Positions 41,786 through 51,887 are shown, numbered from the stretch's first letter. The stretch: DNA of 64,000 bases from Xanthomonas arboricola pv. guizotiae (GCF_002940205.1 NZ_MDSK01000003.1:62001-126000), one strand, 5' to 3'. Made by a program: numbers and translations. The notes: generated by a model not told the origin, from the letters alone.

Positions 41786-42901
41786 TCAAGCCTCGGCAAG
41801 CCCCAGCAAGGTATCGGCCTGTTCGCGCCAGGCTGGCAGGCGTGCGAGCACGCCGACCTTGGACAGGTACTCTTCGTCCACGGTTTCGCCGCTGGCCAAT
41901 GCGGTCGCCACATGCACCGCGCCGGTCACCCAGAAACTGCGCAGGCTGGAGCGCTGCGGGTGGCGATGGAAGGCCACCGCTTCGATGATCGGCATCGGCA
42001 GGCCCCACAGGCCGAGCAGGTACGCGCCGGCCTCGGTATGACCCAGGCGCTCGTCGCTGCCTTCCGGCGCCGGTTCGCGCTCGTCGCGCACGCCGGGCAG
42101 CAACAGGCCGATATCGGCCAGCAGCGCGGCGGTGGAGCCGAGTTCTGCGCTGGTGGGCGGCAACACCTTGGCCGCCAGCCGCGAGGAGAGCAGCGCGCGG
42201 CGCTGCATCGCATTGCGCTCGGCCGGGGTCAGCGTCTGCACCGAGAACACTTCGCTGGCCAGGACCAGATCGCGCAGCGTGGCCACGCCCAGGCGGGTCA
42301 CTGCCGTGCGCAGATCGGTGATGCTGCGGCCGCCGGAAAAGAACGCGGAATTGCACAGCTGCAGCACCTTGGCGGCAATCGCCGGGTCGCCGGCGATCAG
42401 CTTGGCGATATCGGCCGCGTCGGCGCCATCGTCTTCTTCCAGTGCATGCATCAGGCTCAGATACAGATGCGGCGGCGACGGCAGTTTTTCGATCCGGCCG
42501 ATGGCGGCGCGCAAGCGCGGATTGCCGAGCAGATCGCGCAGTTCTTCCAGGCTGGTGATGGCTTCGAGCAGGACTTCCGGGGCCAGCGGCACCGGCAGGA
42601 AGCGGTGCGCCACGCCAATGATGCGAGCCGGCGGGGTGCGCTGACCATCCTGGGCATCGATCAGGGCGATGCGGATGGTGTCCGGGCGCAGCGTACGGAT
42701 CTGCCCCAGCAACGTGGCGGACGTGAGATCGGGCAGGACGGGGGCGACGATGACCGCGTCGAACGGCGATAACGCGGCCGCCTCGATCGCCGAATTGCCG
42801 TCGGCCACCTGCTGCACCTGCCACTGATCACCCAGATCGGCGACATAGTCGCTCAATTCGGACGGAAGACTGGCTTCGTCCCCAACAAACAGAATACGCA
42901 A
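41786..42901 (-). CDS. HDOD domain protein with degenerate receiver domain
   Basis: This is about 371 residues. The N-terminal receiver-like fold (about 1-115) starts RILFVGDEASLPSEL. At the end of beta-3 (FDAVIVAPVLPD) Ala stands where the phospho-accepting Asp should be, so it is probably not phosphorylated. The HDOD domain follows (KLIAGDPAIAAKVLQLCNSA, then HTEAGAYLLGLWGLP). HDOD proteins act in cyclic-di-GMP and stress signalling without HD-type hydrolysis. A TTG at 42901 with GGGGAAG upstream gives the best start; an in-frame GTG at 42934 would add 11 residues. Confidence 0.85.
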   Translation of the reverse strand: MRILFVGDEASLPSELSDYVADLGDQWQVQQVADGNSAIEAAALSPFDAVIVAPVLPDLTSATLLGQIRTLRPDTIRIALIDAQDGQRTPPARIIGVAHRFLPVPLAPEVLLEAITSLEELRDLLGNPRLRAAIGRIEKLPSPPHLYLSLMHALEEDDGADAADIAKLIAGDPAIAAKVLQLCNSAFFSGGRSITDLRTAVTRLGVATLRDLVLASEVFSVQTLTPAERNAMQRRALLSSRLAAKVLPPTSAELGSTAALLADIGLLLPGVRDEREPAPEGSDERLGHTEAGAYLLGLWGLPMPIIEAVAFHRHPQRSSLRSFWVTGAVHVATALASGETVDEEYLSKVGVLARLPAWREQADTLLGLAEA

Positions 42902-43047
42902 GACACTTCCCCAAGAGTCACCGGTGACAGACACCGGCCAAACGCTGTCGGCAATGTACCCAATCTGCCGCCGGCGGTCACCGGGATCACGCCGGAAGCG
43001 TGATCCCGATCGCCCCGCGGTTGCGGGGCTGCGTCACGGTCGTTGGA

Positions 43048-43584
43048 TCAGGGTGCGTCGGAATTATAGCGTTCCACCGACTCCACCAGGATGCGCTTGG
43101 CCTCGGCCGCGCCGCCCCAGCCATCCAGCTTGACCCACTTGCCCTTCTCCAAGTCCTTGTAATGCTCGAAGAAATGGCCGATGCGCTCCATCCAGTGGCT
43201 GGACACCTGGTTGATGTCCTCGATATGCGCGTAACCGGAGAAGATCTTCTCGATCGGCACTGCCAGGATCTTTTCGTCGCTGCCGGCCTCATCGCTCATG
43301 CGCAATACGCCCACCGGACGGCAACGCACCACCGAGCCAGGCACCAGCGGCAGCGGCAGCACCACCAGCACGTCGGCCGGGTCGCCGTCGCCGCACAGGG
43401 TGTTGGGCACATAGCCGTAATTGCAGGGATAACGCATCGGGGTGGACAGGATGCGGTCGACGAAGATCGCGCCGCTGGCCTTGTCCACCTCGTACTTGAC
43501 CGGCTCCGAATCCTTCGGAATTTCGATGACGACGTTGATTTCTTCCGGCAGATTCTTGCCGGAGGTGACCAGTTCAAGACCCAT
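43048..43584 (-). CDS. ppa: Soluble inorganic pyrophosphatase (family I)
   Basis: This is a 178-residue protein. The family I signature [10 protein letters not shown] carries the metal-binding Asp residues. Active-site segments [14 protein letters not shown] and [11 protein letters not shown] are present. It hydrolyses PPi in the cytoplasm. The ATG was chosen on family length; the frame is open further upstream, but that part does not resemble the family. It lies 1 kb from hppA and 4 kb from pfp, two other PPi-using genes. Confidence 0.96.
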   Translation of the reverse strand: MGLELVTSGKNLPEEINVVIEIPKDSEPVKYEVDKASGAIFVDRILSTPMRYPCNYGYVPNTLCGDGDPADVLVVLPLPLVPGSVVRCRPVGVLRMSDEAGSDEKILAVPIEKIFSGYAHIEDINQVSSHWMERIGHFFEHYKDLEKGKWVKLDGWGGAAEAKRILVESVERYNSDAP

Positions 43585-43782
43585 GCGCGTAACTCCCGAG
43601 GCGTCATCTAGTGTGTGGAGCGCGATTCTACGCGTTCGGCTGTTGCGGTGCAGCGACACTGAATGGGCAATGTTCTGACCGCCGCGCGCGGCATAGCCCG
43701 CATTCATCCCGGGGAGCTCTCCGATCGTCGCGGCTCGCGGCGCGGCGCACGCTGCAGACTCATCCACTGCTCGGGAACTGCC

Positions 43783-44265
43783 ATGTCCAAGCCTGTGCGT
43801 TTGCTCGTTGTGCTGCTGCTCTCCGGTGCCGCCCAGCTCGCCTCTGCGGCGACGTCGGCGCCGACCTTTGTCGATGCGGTGGACTGGCCCGCCAATGGCG
43901 AAGGCTGGGACGCCTTTGTCGATCTGGAGCAGCGGCTGGAGCAGGATTTCGACAACATCTGCGGCGACACCTTTTGCGGCGGCGAGTTCAGCGACTACCA
44001 GCCGCTGCGCTTGCGTTGCTCGGTGCATCGGGTCAGCGGCGTGGTGCGCAGCTGCATCTGGACCTTCGGTGCGAGCGAGGTCAGCGTCGACCCCGGCAGC
44101 GGGTACCTGCGCTCGGACAGTCGGGTCTGGCGCTGCACGGCGCCGCTGAAGGCAGGGACGCATCTGGACGAGATGTACCGCACCCTGGCGGTGAACAACC
44201 CGCTGTTCGAGCCACTGCCGGGTGGGGCGCCACCGATCTATGACGGCTTGATCGGTTGCCTCTGA
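43783..44265 (+). CDS. Secreted Cys-containing protein of unknown function
   Basis: This is a 160-residue protein with a clear signal peptide ([18 protein letters not shown]). I do not recognise the family. The mature part is acidic at its start ([20 protein letters not shown]). It has six Cys residues (ICGDTFC, RLRCS, RSCIW, WRCTA and the C-terminal GCL) that could form periplasmic disulfides. It is divergent from ppa and converges on hppA. The 44266-44540 gap downstream shows nothing I can name. Confidence 0.7.
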   Translation: MSKPVRLLVVLLLSGAAQLASAATSAPTFVDAVDWPANGEGWDAFVDLEQRLEQDFDNICGDTFCGGEFSDYQPLRLRCSVHRVSGVVRSCIWTFGASEVSVDPGSGYLRSDSRVWRCTAPLKAGTHLDEMYRTLAVNNPLFEPLPGGAPPIYDGLIGCL

Positions 44266-44540
44266 GGAACGTTTGCACCGCAAGCCGTGGCGCGCGGTGT
44301 GCTGCGCGGTGCAGCGATTGCGTGCATGCGCAGGACCTGCCCTGCGTCGGCACGTGCAAGCCGATGCGGCACGCGAGCATCAAAACCACAGGCCTATCGC
44401 GTGCCTGCATCGGCCCGACGAAGTGCCGCAAGCCGGCGCAGGGACCAGTGCGGCGCCTGGGCCCCGGAACGTGAGCCGGCTCGTTGCGGGTCCCGGCTTC
44501 CATCAGCTTCGATCGGCCGGCCGCTTGCGGCACGTCGTCC

Positions 44541-46568
44541 TCAAAGCAGCGGTACCAGCAGCAGGGCCACGATGTTGATGATCTTGATCAGCGGATTGAT
44601 CGCCGGCCCGGCGGTGTCCTTGTACGGGTCGCCTACCGTATCGCCGGTGATGGCGGCCTTGTGCGCCTCGCTGCCCTTGCCACCGAAGTGGCCGTCTTCG
44701 ATGTACTTCTTGGCGTTGTCCCAGGCCCCGCCGCCGGTGGTCATCGAAATCGCCACGAACAGGCCGGTCACGATCGTGCCGATCAACAAGCCGCCCAGGG
44801 CACGCGGGCCGAGCAGCAGCCCGACCACCACCGGTACCATCACCGGCAGCAGCGAGGGCAGGATCATTTCGCGGATCGCCGAGCGGGTCAGCATGTCGAC
44901 GGCGCGGTCGTATTGGGGCTTGGCGGTGCCGGCCATGATCCCGGGAATCTCGCGGAACTGGCGACGCACTTCTTCGACCACCGCGCCTGCCGCGCGCCCC
45001 ACCGCTTCCATCGCCAGTGCACCGAACAGGTACGGGATCAAGCCGCCGATCAACAAGCCGATGATCACGCTGTGGTCGGACAGGTCGAAGGCGAAGACCT
45101 GGCCGGGATTGGCCGCCTGCAGGTTGTGCGTGTAGTCGGCAAACAGCACCAGTGCGGCCAGTGCGGCCGAGCCGATCGCATAACCCTTGGTGACCGCCTT
45201 GGTGGTGTTGCCCACCGCATCCAGCGGGTCGGTGATGTTGCGCACTTCCGGCGGCAGCTCGGCCATCTCGGCGATGCCGCCGGCGTTGTCGGTGATGGGC
45301 CCGTACGCATCCAGCGCCACGATCATGCCGGCCATCGACAGCATTGCCGTCGCTGCGGTCGCGATGCCGTACAAGCCGCCAAAATGAAACGCGCCCCAGA
45401 TTGCCGCGCACACCGCGATCACCGGCAGCGCGGTGGACTTCATCGAGACGCCCAGGCCGGCAATGATGTTGGTGCCGTGGCCGGTGGTGCTTGCGGCGGC
45501 CACGTGCTGCACCGGCGTGTACTGGGTGCCGGTGTAGTACTCGGTGATCCAGACGATCAGGCCGGTAAGCACCAGGCCGATCAATGCGCAGGCATACAAC
45601 GCCGTGGCGCCATGGATGTTGTCGCGCATCAGCGACTGGGTGATCGGCCAGTAGGCGAGTGCGGCCAGTACGCCGGAAACGACTACGCCCTTGTAGAGCG
45701 CGCCCATGATCGAGCCGCCCGCTTTGACCTTGACGAACGAGGCGCCCACGATCGAAGCGATGATGGAGACACCGCCCAGCACCAGCGGGTACAGCACCGC
45801 CTGCGGCCCGGTTTCGCTCAGCGTCAGGCTGCCGAGCAGCATCGTGGCGATCACGGTGACCGCATAGGTTTCGAACAGATCCGCCGCCATGCCTGCGCAG
45901 TCGCCGACGTTGTCGCCCACGTTGTCGGCGATCACCGCCGGGTTGCGCGGGTCGTCCTCGGGGATGCCGGCTTCCACCTTGCCGACCAGGTCTGCGCCCA
46001 CATCCGCACCCTTGGTGAAAATGCCGCCACCCAGGCGCGCGAAGATGGAAATCAGCGACGAACCGAATGCCAGCCCCACCAGCGCATGCAGGTTGCGCTC
46101 CAGCGGCAGGCCCATCGCCTGCAGCACCGCGTAATAACCGGCTACCCCGAGCAATCCCAGCCCCACCACCAGCATGCCGGTGATGGCCCCGCCACGGAAC
46201 GCCACATCCATCGCACGGCCGATGCCGTGACGTGCGGCCTCGGCCGTGCGCACGTTGGCGCGCACCGACACGTTCATGCCGATGTAGCCGGCCAACCCGG
46301 ATAGCACCGCACCGATCGCAAACCCGATGGCGGTGTACCAACTCAGAAACAGCCCGACCAGGACGAACAACACGCCGCCGGCAAGCGAAATGGTGAGGTA
46401 TTGCCGGTTGAGATACGCGCGTGCACCTTCCTGGATCGCGGCGGCGATCTCCTGCATGCGTGCGTTGCCGCTCGGCTGCGCGATCACCCAGCGTGCCGAT
46501 ACACCGCCATAGACGATTGCCAGGACCGCACATCCCAGCGCAAGTGGTAACCCGTAGTGTTCCAGCAT
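44541..46568 (-). CDS. hppA: Membrane-bound proton-translocating pyrophosphatase, K+-independent type
   Basis: This is a 675-residue protein with about 15-16 transmembrane helices. The catalytic segment has [20 protein letters not shown] and [20 protein letters not shown]. It couples PPi hydrolysis to proton export across the inner membrane. The segment [10 protein letters not shown] has Lys where K+-dependent enzymes have Ala, which indicates the K+-independent subclass. GGGAGGGG precedes the ATG; the open frame upstream is not family-like. It sits between ppa and pfp. Confidence 0.95.
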   Translation of the reverse strand: MLEHYGLPLALGCAVLAIVYGGVSARWVIAQPSGNARMQEIAAAIQEGARAYLNRQYLTISLAGGVLFVLVGLFLSWYTAIGFAIGAVLSGLAGYIGMNVSVRANVRTAEAARHGIGRAMDVAFRGGAITGMLVVGLGLLGVAGYYAVLQAMGLPLERNLHALVGLAFGSSLISIFARLGGGIFTKGADVGADLVGKVEAGIPEDDPRNPAVIADNVGDNVGDCAGMAADLFETYAVTVIATMLLGSLTLSETGPQAVLYPLVLGGVSIIASIVGASFVKVKAGGSIMGALYKGVVVSGVLAALAYWPITQSLMRDNIHGATALYACALIGLVLTGLIVWITEYYTGTQYTPVQHVAAASTTGHGTNIIAGLGVSMKSTALPVIAVCAAIWGAFHFGGLYGIATAATAMLSMAGMIVALDAYGPITDNAGGIAEMAELPPEVRNITDPLDAVGNTTKAVTKGYAIGSAALAALVLFADYTHNLQAANPGQVFAFDLSDHSVIIGLLIGGLIPYLFGALAMEAVGRAAGAVVEEVRRQFREIPGIMAGTAKPQYDRAVDMLTRSAIREMILPSLLPVMVPVVVGLLLGPRALGGLLIGTIVTGLFVAISMTTGGGAWDNAKKYIEDGHFGGKGSEAHKAAITGDTVGDPYKDTAGPAINPLIKIINIVALLLVPLL

Positions 46569-46817
46569 GACCCCTCCCAGAGAATGGATGTCGTCCGGTC
46601 GGGACGAACCAAGGGCGATGCACGCAGCGAGTGGGGTGGCGAATACGGACTCGCCGGCCATGCAGGCCGCAATATGCGTCGCGATGTTCGGGTGGCCGGA
46701 TTGCGGGCGAGTATGCGCCGCGGCCTGCGCCGCTGCCACCACCGCGGCTTTGGCGCGTCGTTCAGTCGCGGCATGACAGCCTGCGGCCAACGTGATCGAG
46801 CCGATCCAGGAGTGACG

Positions 46818-47342
46818 ATGTCCCACCATGCCGCGTCAACATATGCCGTGACCATCGCTGCAGTGCTGCTCAGCGCCCATGCGCTCGCTGCCGACCCGAC
46901 GCCGGAGCTGAAACAGCGCCCGGCCGGCACCGCGCAGGCGGTCGGTGCCGTGCACACCCTGCGCCAGATTCCCGAAGCCTGTGCGCGCCTGGAAGGCGTG
47001 TTCACCGGCAATGCCGCGCAGCCGTATACCTTGTCGGTGGTGCGCAGCAGTCCCACCTGCCAGCCGCGCGCCCGCTTCGTGGATTTCGCCAAGGCCACGC
47101 CCAGCGTTGCATCGGGCTGGATCTTCAACGACATGATCCGCGTCCCCAGCGCGGCCTGCCCGGCGCAGCAGGCGGTGGTGCGCGTCTGGCGCAAGCCGGT
47201 GGATGCCAAGCCGCAGCTCGACGGGCAAGGCCAGTCGCGCATCTATCTGGAAGACGCCAGGCAACAGGCCGCCGCCGGAAAGATCCCGCAGGTGCCCATG
47301 TTCGCTGCGCAGATGACGGTGGAAGGCAAGGCCTGTCAGTAG
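46818..47342 (+). CDS. Secreted protein of unknown function
   Basis: This is a 174-residue protein with a signal peptide ([17 protein letters not shown]). AGGAG lies 6 bases before the ATG. I do not recognise the family. The mature part has four Cys residues ([29 protein letters not shown]) and a short beta-rich look, as in small periplasmic proteins. It is divergent from hppA. A hairpin with ACACCCC/GGGGTGT arms at 47375-47400, followed by TT only, may end its transcript. Confidence 0.7.
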   Translation: MSHHAASTYAVTIAAVLLSAHALAADPTPELKQRPAGTAQAVGAVHTLRQIPEACARLEGVFTGNAAQPYTLSVVRSSPTCQPRARFVDFAKATPSVASGWIFNDMIRVPSAACPAQQAVVRVWRKPVDAKPQLDGQGQSRIYLEDARQQAAAGKIPQVPMFAAQMTVEGKACQ

Positions 47343-47607
47343 TTCAGGCACTCGCTTCGGTCACTCGATCAACGACACCCCCGGCCTGGCCAGGGGTGTT
47401 TGCATGGCGCCTGGCAAGGCCGCGATGCAGGGTCGCAGCGGCGCATCCGTCGATCAGTGTCGCCAGAAACCTGGACGACGAAGGCCAACGCTGGATCGAT
47501 GCCCTGCATCGGCCGTTGCGGTACATGAGCACTGAGGGAAACGTTCGGGCGGGTGCCTGGGCATGCAGCGTCGATGAGTCCTTCCGATCGCCGGCGTCGA
47601 CAGTTTA

Positions 47608-48861
47608 TCACTCCCACTTCGGCAGTTTTTTCGCCACCGCCACGTTCTTCAACGTCACGTACTTGGGCAAGCCGTCGCTGCCGTAGGCCAGCGGCGCTTC
47701 GCCCTTGATCAACGGGGCGAAGTAGCGGCGGGCGCGCTCGGTGATGCCGAAGCCGTCCTTGCGCAGGAAGCTGGGCGGCATCTTCTTTTCGTGGTTGGCC
47801 ACCTTGTGCAGCGGGGCCGGCACGATCTTCCAGCGGTACGGGGCGTCGCTGACGCGTTCGATCACCGGGATCACCGCGTTCATGCCCTTGAGTGCGTATT
47901 GCACCGCGGCCTTGCCGACGGCCTGCGCCTGTTCCCAGTCGGTCCTGGACGCCAGATGGCGTGCGGAACGCTGTAGGTAATCGGGCAGGGTCCAGTGCAC
48001 CTTGTAGCCGAGCTCCTGCTTGACCTGCGCAGCGAGAAACGAAGCCACGCCGCCCAGTTGCGCATGGCCGAACGAATCGGCCGCGCCGCCGGCATCGGCG
48101 ACGAAGCTGCCGCGTGCGTCCTGGATGCCTTCGCTGGCAACGACCACGCACCAGCCGACCTTGTCCACCACCTGCTTGACCTTGGCCAGAAACGCGGCCT
48201 GGTCGTAGGCACGCTCGGGCAGCAGGATGATCTGCGGGGCGTCGTCCGGGCCCTGGCCGGCCAGGCCTGCGGCAGCGGCGAGCCAGCCGGCGTGGCGTCC
48301 CATCGCCTCGTAGATGAAGACCTTGGTCGAGGTGTCGGCCATGGCGGCGACATCCAGTGCCGCCTCGCGCACCGACACCGCGGTGTATTTGGCCGCCGAG
48401 CCGAAGCCGGGGCAGGTGTCGGTCACCGCCAGATCGTTGTCGATGGTCTTCGGCACGCCGATGCAGTGCAGCGGGTAGCCATAGGCCTTGGCCAGCTGCG
48501 AGACCTTCCAGGCGGTATCGGCCGAGTCGTTGCCGCCGTTGTAGAGGAACCAGCGCACGTCGTGCGCACGCAGCACATCGAGCAGGCGCTCGTACTTGGC
48601 GCTGTCGTCTTCCAGCGATTTGAGCTTGTAGCGGCATGAGCCAAACGCGCCGCCCGGGGTCTGCGCCAGTGCGGCGATTGCGGCGGCGGACTCCTTCGAG
48701 GTATCGATCAGCTCCTCGCGCAATGCGCCCAGGATGCCGTTGCGTGCGGCCAGCACCTTGATCCTGCGTGCGCGCGCCTCGGTGATCACGCCGGCGGCGG
48801 TGGCGTTGATGACGGCAGTGACGCCGCCGGACTGGGCATACAACAGGTTGCCAGTAGACAT
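47608..48861 (-). CDS. pfp: PPi-dependent 6-phosphofructokinase
   Basis: This is a 417-residue protein of the PFK-A superfamily. The phosphate-donor loop is GGNDSADT, with Asp at the position that is Gly in ATP-PFKs, a marker of PPi use. The sugar-phosphate site PKTIDNDL and the segment EAMGRHAGWLAA are present. It interconverts fructose-6-P and fructose-1,6-P2 reversibly. Xanthomonas is known for relying on a PPi-PFK. The start MSTGNLLYAQSGGVTAV fits the family, though no clear Shine-Dalgarno sequence is seen. Divergent from adk. Confidence 0.92.
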   Translation of the reverse strand: MSTGNLLYAQSGGVTAVINATAAGVITEARARRIKVLAARNGILGALREELIDTSKESAAAIAALAQTPGGAFGSCRYKLKSLEDDSAKYERLLDVLRAHDVRWFLYNGGNDSADTAWKVSQLAKAYGYPLHCIGVPKTIDNDLAVTDTCPGFGSAAKYTAVSVREAALDVAAMADTSTKVFIYEAMGRHAGWLAAAAGLAGQGPDDAPQIILLPERAYDQAAFLAKVKQVVDKVGWCVVVASEGIQDARGSFVADAGGAADSFGHAQLGGVASFLAAQVKQELGYKVHWTLPDYLQRSARHLASRTDWEQAQAVGKAAVQYALKGMNAVIPVIERVSDAPYRWKIVPAPLHKVANHEKKMPPSFLRKDGFGITERARRYFAPLIKGEAPLAYGSDGLPKYVTLKNVAVAKKLPKWE

Positions 48862-49017
48862 AGGGGACGGGCTCCTCGATGGGACATGGCGCAGGGGACA
48901 GTGCCGGGACATTCCCCGGATGCGGTAAGCTGCACGACCATACGGTCAGCGCTGGCGAAGACCTGAGTCTAACGCCGCCCACCGCAACGCGTTTTTATTC
49001 GAAAGTGGAGTCCACTG

Positions 49018-49581
49018 ATGCGATTGGTTCTGTTGGGACCGCCCGGTTCGGGCAAGGGCACCCAGGCGACACGTCTCAAAGACACGTTTGGGATCCCGCA
49101 TATTTCCACCGGCGATCTGCTGCGCGCCGAAGTGGCCGCCGGCTCGCCGCTGGGCCTGAAGGCCAAGGAAGTGATGGCACGCGGTGATCTGGTCTCCGAC
49201 GAGATCCTGCTCGGCATGCTGGAGGCGCGGCTCGGCCAGGCCGATGTCGCCAAGGGTTTCATCCTCGACGGCTATCCGCGCAATGTGGCGCAGGCCAATG
49301 CGCTGGACGAGCTGCTCGGCAAGATCGGCCAGCCGCTGGATGCGGTGGTGCAGCTGGATGTGGCCAGCGAATTGCTGGTCGAGCGCATCGCCGGCCGTGC
49401 CAAGGCCGAGGGCCGCGAGGACGACAATCCCGAGTCGGTGCGCAAGCGCCTGCAGGTCTATACCGACTCCACGGCGCCGGTGATCGGTTTCTACGAACAG
49501 CGCGGCAAGCTGGCACGCGTGGACGGCGTGGGCTCGCTGGATGAAGTGCTGGAGCGTATCGGCGCCGCGCTCGGTCGCTGA
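49018..49581 (+). CDS. adk: Adenylate kinase (short type)
   Basis: This is a 187-residue protein. The P-loop is GPPGSGKGTQ, then STGDLLRAEVA and FILDGYPRN. The LID region is short (ESVRKRLQ follows EGREDDN) and has no zinc-binding Cys, so it is the short form. It balances ATP, ADP and AMP. It is next to pfp (156-base divergent gap). No promoter is obvious. Confidence 0.97.
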   Translation: MRLVLLGPPGSGKGTQATRLKDTFGIPHISTGDLLRAEVAAGSPLGLKAKEVMARGDLVSDEILLGMLEARLGQADVAKGFILDGYPRNVAQANALDELLGKIGQPLDAVVQLDVASELLVERIAGRAKAEGREDDNPESVRKRLQVYTDSTAPVIGFYEQRGKLARVDGVGSLDEVLERIGAALGR

Positions 49582-49660
49582 GCCGGTTGGGGGCGGGCAG
49601 GGGGCCCGCTCCCCGCCGCGCGCTGGCAGCCGGCGCGGCTTCGCAACGCATTGATAATGC

Positions 49661-49697
49661 AAAAGAAAAACCCCGGACGTACAAGACGCCCGGGGCA
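49661..49697 (-). terminator. Rho-independent terminator of a minus-strand transcript
   Basis: The minus-strand stem CCCCGG-CGT/ACG-CCGGGG, with single-base bulges and a short loop, is followed by TTTTTCTTTT. No protein gene on this strand ends here, since adk converges from the left and mpl starts on the right. It therefore marks a small independent transcript. Confidence 0.8.
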
Positions 49698-49806
49698 GAA
49701 TAACGCCAGTTAATGAGCTTGCTCAGAGCCCCGCAGCATGAGCTCCCTGGGGATTTGGCCTCTTGGGGAGTAGGACCAAAGGGGTGCTGCGACTGGCGTT
49801 CAGCAT
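49698..49806 (-). ncRNA. Candidate structured small RNA with C-rich loops
   Basis: A 9-bp perfect closing stem (49702-49710 with 49792-49800, AACGCCAGT/ACTGGCGTT) encloses three elements. They are a TGAG-CTTG-CTCA hairpin (49714-49725), a CGCAGC/GCTGCG stem (49732-49737 with 49786-49791), and an inner hairpin TTTGG/CCAAA (49754-49758 with 49776-49780) whose minus-strand loop reads ACTCCCCAAG. A second CCCC is at about 49749-49752. The terminator above follows at once. C-rich loops recall trans-acting sRNAs that pair with ribosome-binding sites, such as sX13 in Xanthomonas. This locus is not one I can name. A 27-codon ORF (49723-49806) overlaps it and is an alternative reading. The transcription start was not located. 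Confidence 0.55.
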
Positions 49807-49833
49807 AGTGATGGATGTGACGCAGTTCGCATA

Positions 49834-49848
49834 TCGGGAAATTCCCGA
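49834..49848. promoter_or_regulatory. Perfect 15-bp palindrome upstream of the small RNA and mpl
   Basis: TCGGGAA-A-TTCCCGA is a perfect inverted repeat in the divergent gap between the candidate small RNA and mpl. It is a plausible protein-binding site for either transcript. No matching regulator is identified. Confidence 0.45.
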
Positions 49849-49932
49849 CAGTACGGTAGGTGTTTCCTGACACTGCGCTCGGCAACGAGGCGGAATGGCC
49901 GGCAACTCCGGCGATCGGCGACAATGCGCCCC

Positions 49933-51294
49933 ATGACCAAACTCCACATCCTCGGCATCGCCGGGACTTTCATGGGCGGTGTCGCCGCCCTTGCGCGCGA
50001 GCTGGGCTGGCAGGTAGAGGGCAGCGACCAGGCCATCTATCCGCCGATGTCCACCCAGTTGGAAACCCTCGGCATCGCGCTGGCACAAGGTTACGCGCCG
50101 TCCACTATCTCGGCCGATGCCAGCGATGTCGTCATCGGCAATGCCTTGTCGCGCGGCAACCCGGCGGTGGAAGCGGTGCTCGATGCCGGCCGTCGCTACA
50201 GCTCCGGTGCGCAGTGGCTGGCCGAGCAGGTGTTGCCGGGCCGCGACACCCTGGCCGTCGCCGGCACCCACGGCAAGACCACCACCACCACCATCCTGAG
50301 CTATCTGCTGGAAGCCGCCGGGCGCGCGCCGGGCTTTCTGATCGGTGGCGTGGCCGAAGACTTCGGCGTGTCGGCGCGGCTGGGCCAGGGCCGCGAATTC
50401 GTGGTGGAAGCCGACGAATACGACACCGCGTTCTTCGACAAGCGCAGCAAGTTCGTGCACTACCGGCCGTTGGTGGCGATCCTCAACAACCTCGAGTACG
50501 ACCACGCCGACATCTTTCCGGACGTGGCCGCGATCCAGCGCCAGTTCCATCATCTGGTGCGCACGGTGCCGGCGCGCGGGCGGCTGATCGTCAACGGCGA
50601 GGATGCGCGCCTGGCCGAGGTGCTGGCGATGGGCTGCTGGACGCCGGTGGAGCGCTTCGGTTTCGATGCCTCCCTCGACTGGAGCGCCCGCTTGATCGCT
50701 GCCGACGGCAGCGCGTTCGCGGTGCTGCAGCGTGGGGTGGAGATCGGCCAGGTGCAGTGGCCGCTGGTGGGGCGGCACAACGTGCTCAATGGATTGGCGG
50801 CGCTGGCGGCCGTGCATGCGGTCGGCGTGGATCCGGCGACGGTGATGCCGGCGCTGGCGCGCTTTCACAGCGTCAAACGGCGGCTGGAGCGGTTGGGGCA
50901 GGCACGCGACATCACCGTGTACGACGACTTCGCCCATCACCCCACCGCGATTGCGACCACCTTGCAGGGCCTGCGTGCGAAGGTCGGCGCGGCGCGCGTG
51001 CTGGTGGCGATGGAGCCGCGCAGCAATTCGATGCGGCTGGGTGCGCATGCGCAGGCATTGGCGCCGTCGTTGCGCGATGCCGATGCAGTGGTGTTCCTGC
51101 ATCGCCCCGAACTGGCCTGGGACGCCGCACCGATCATCGCGCAGGTGCGCGGTGAGGCGCACGTGGCGCATGACGTGGACGCATTGCTGCAGACGCTGGG
51201 CGAGATTGCGCAGGCGGGCGACCATGTGGTGTTCATGTCCAACGGCGGTTTCGATGGCGCACCGCGTCGCTTCCTGGCGCACTTGTCCCGATGA
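49933..51294 (+). CDS. mpl: UDP-MurNAc:L-Ala-gamma-D-Glu-mDAP ligase (murein tripeptide recycling)
   Basis: This is a 453-residue Mur-ligase family protein. The N-terminal Rossmann-like start LHILGIAGTFMGGVAALARE matches Mpl. The ATP loop is VAGTHGKTTTT, then EADEYDTAFFD and NNLEYDHADIF. It reattaches recovered tripeptide to UDP-MurNAc in the cytoplasm. The ATG at 49933 aligns with the E. coli start; an ATG three codons earlier is possible. The stop overlaps the next start (ATGA). Confidence 0.95.
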   Translation: MTKLHILGIAGTFMGGVAALARELGWQVEGSDQAIYPPMSTQLETLGIALAQGYAPSTISADASDVVIGNALSRGNPAVEAVLDAGRRYSSGAQWLAEQVLPGRDTLAVAGTHGKTTTTTILSYLLEAAGRAPGFLIGGVAEDFGVSARLGQGREFVVEADEYDTAFFDKRSKFVHYRPLVAILNNLEYDHADIFPDVAAIQRQFHHLVRTVPARGRLIVNGEDARLAEVLAMGCWTPVERFGFDASLDWSARLIAADGSAFAVLQRGVEIGQVQWPLVGRHNVLNGLAALAAVHAVGVDPATVMPALARFHSVKRRLERLGQARDITVYDDFAHHPTAIATTLQGLRAKVGAARVLVAMEPRSNSMRLGAHAQALAPSLRDADAVVFLHRPELAWDAAPIIAQVRGEAHVAHDVDALLQTLGEIAQAGDHVVFMSNGGFDGAPRRFLAHLSR

Positions 51295-51887
51295 CCGAGC
51301 CCACCAGCACCGCCGAGGCCAGCGTCTTGCCGCTGTTTCCGCTGCACAACGTGCTGTTGCCGGGTGCGGCAATGGGCTTGCGCGTGTTCGAGCGCCGCTA
51401 CCTGGATCTGGTGCGCGAAAGTGGCCGCACCGGCAGCAGCTTCGGTGTGTGCCTGATCCTGGAGGGGGCCGAAGTCGGCATGCCGGCGACACCGGCTGCG
51501 TTCGGTACCGAGGGACGTATCGAGGATTTCGATGTCGGGGCCGACGGCGTGCTGGTGCTGCGCCTGCGTGGCACGCGTCGCTTCCGCGTGCAGCGCTCGC
51601 GCATCCGCGACAACGGGCTGGTGGTTGGCGAGGTGAGTTGGTGCGATTCCGACAGCGATGACGAGCTGCAGCCCGAGCATGGCCTGCTGGCAACCGTGCT
51701 CGAGCGCATGCTCGAACAGGTCGGCGGCGAATTCGCCTCAGCCGGGCCGGAGCTGCTGGACCAGGCGGCATGGGTCGGCTGGCGGCTGGCCGAGCTGCTG
51801 CCGCTGACCGAGCAGCAGCGTCTGTCGCTGTTGCAGCTGGACGATCCGCACCGGCGCCTGGACCAGTTGCTGGCCTGGATGCCGTGA
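51291..51887 (+). CDS. Lon N-terminal-domain-like protein (LON substrate-binding domain only)
   Basis: This is a 198-residue protein. The fold begins LPLFPLHNVLLPGAAMGLRV, then FERRYLDLVRES, which is the Lon substrate-binding (PUA-like) domain. There is no ATPase or protease domain. Its function in bacteria is not settled; a substrate-binding or adaptor role is a guess. Four-base overlap with mpl shows translational coupling. Confidence 0.85.
   Translation: MTEPTSTAEASVLPLFPLHNVLLPGAAMGLRVFERRYLDLVRESGRTGSSFGVCLILEGAEVGMPATPAAFGTEGRIEDFDVGADGVLVLRLRGTRRFRVQRSRIRDNGLVVGEVSWCDSDSDDELQPEHGLLATVLERMLEQVGGEFASAGPELLDQAAWVGWRLAELLPLTEQQRLSLLQLDDPHRRLDQLLAWMP

Noticed and set aside
43585-44283. N-terminal extension of ppa to 411 residues
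   Set aside because: It overlaps a divergent secreted-protein gene and has no similarity to pyrophosphatases, which start at 43584.
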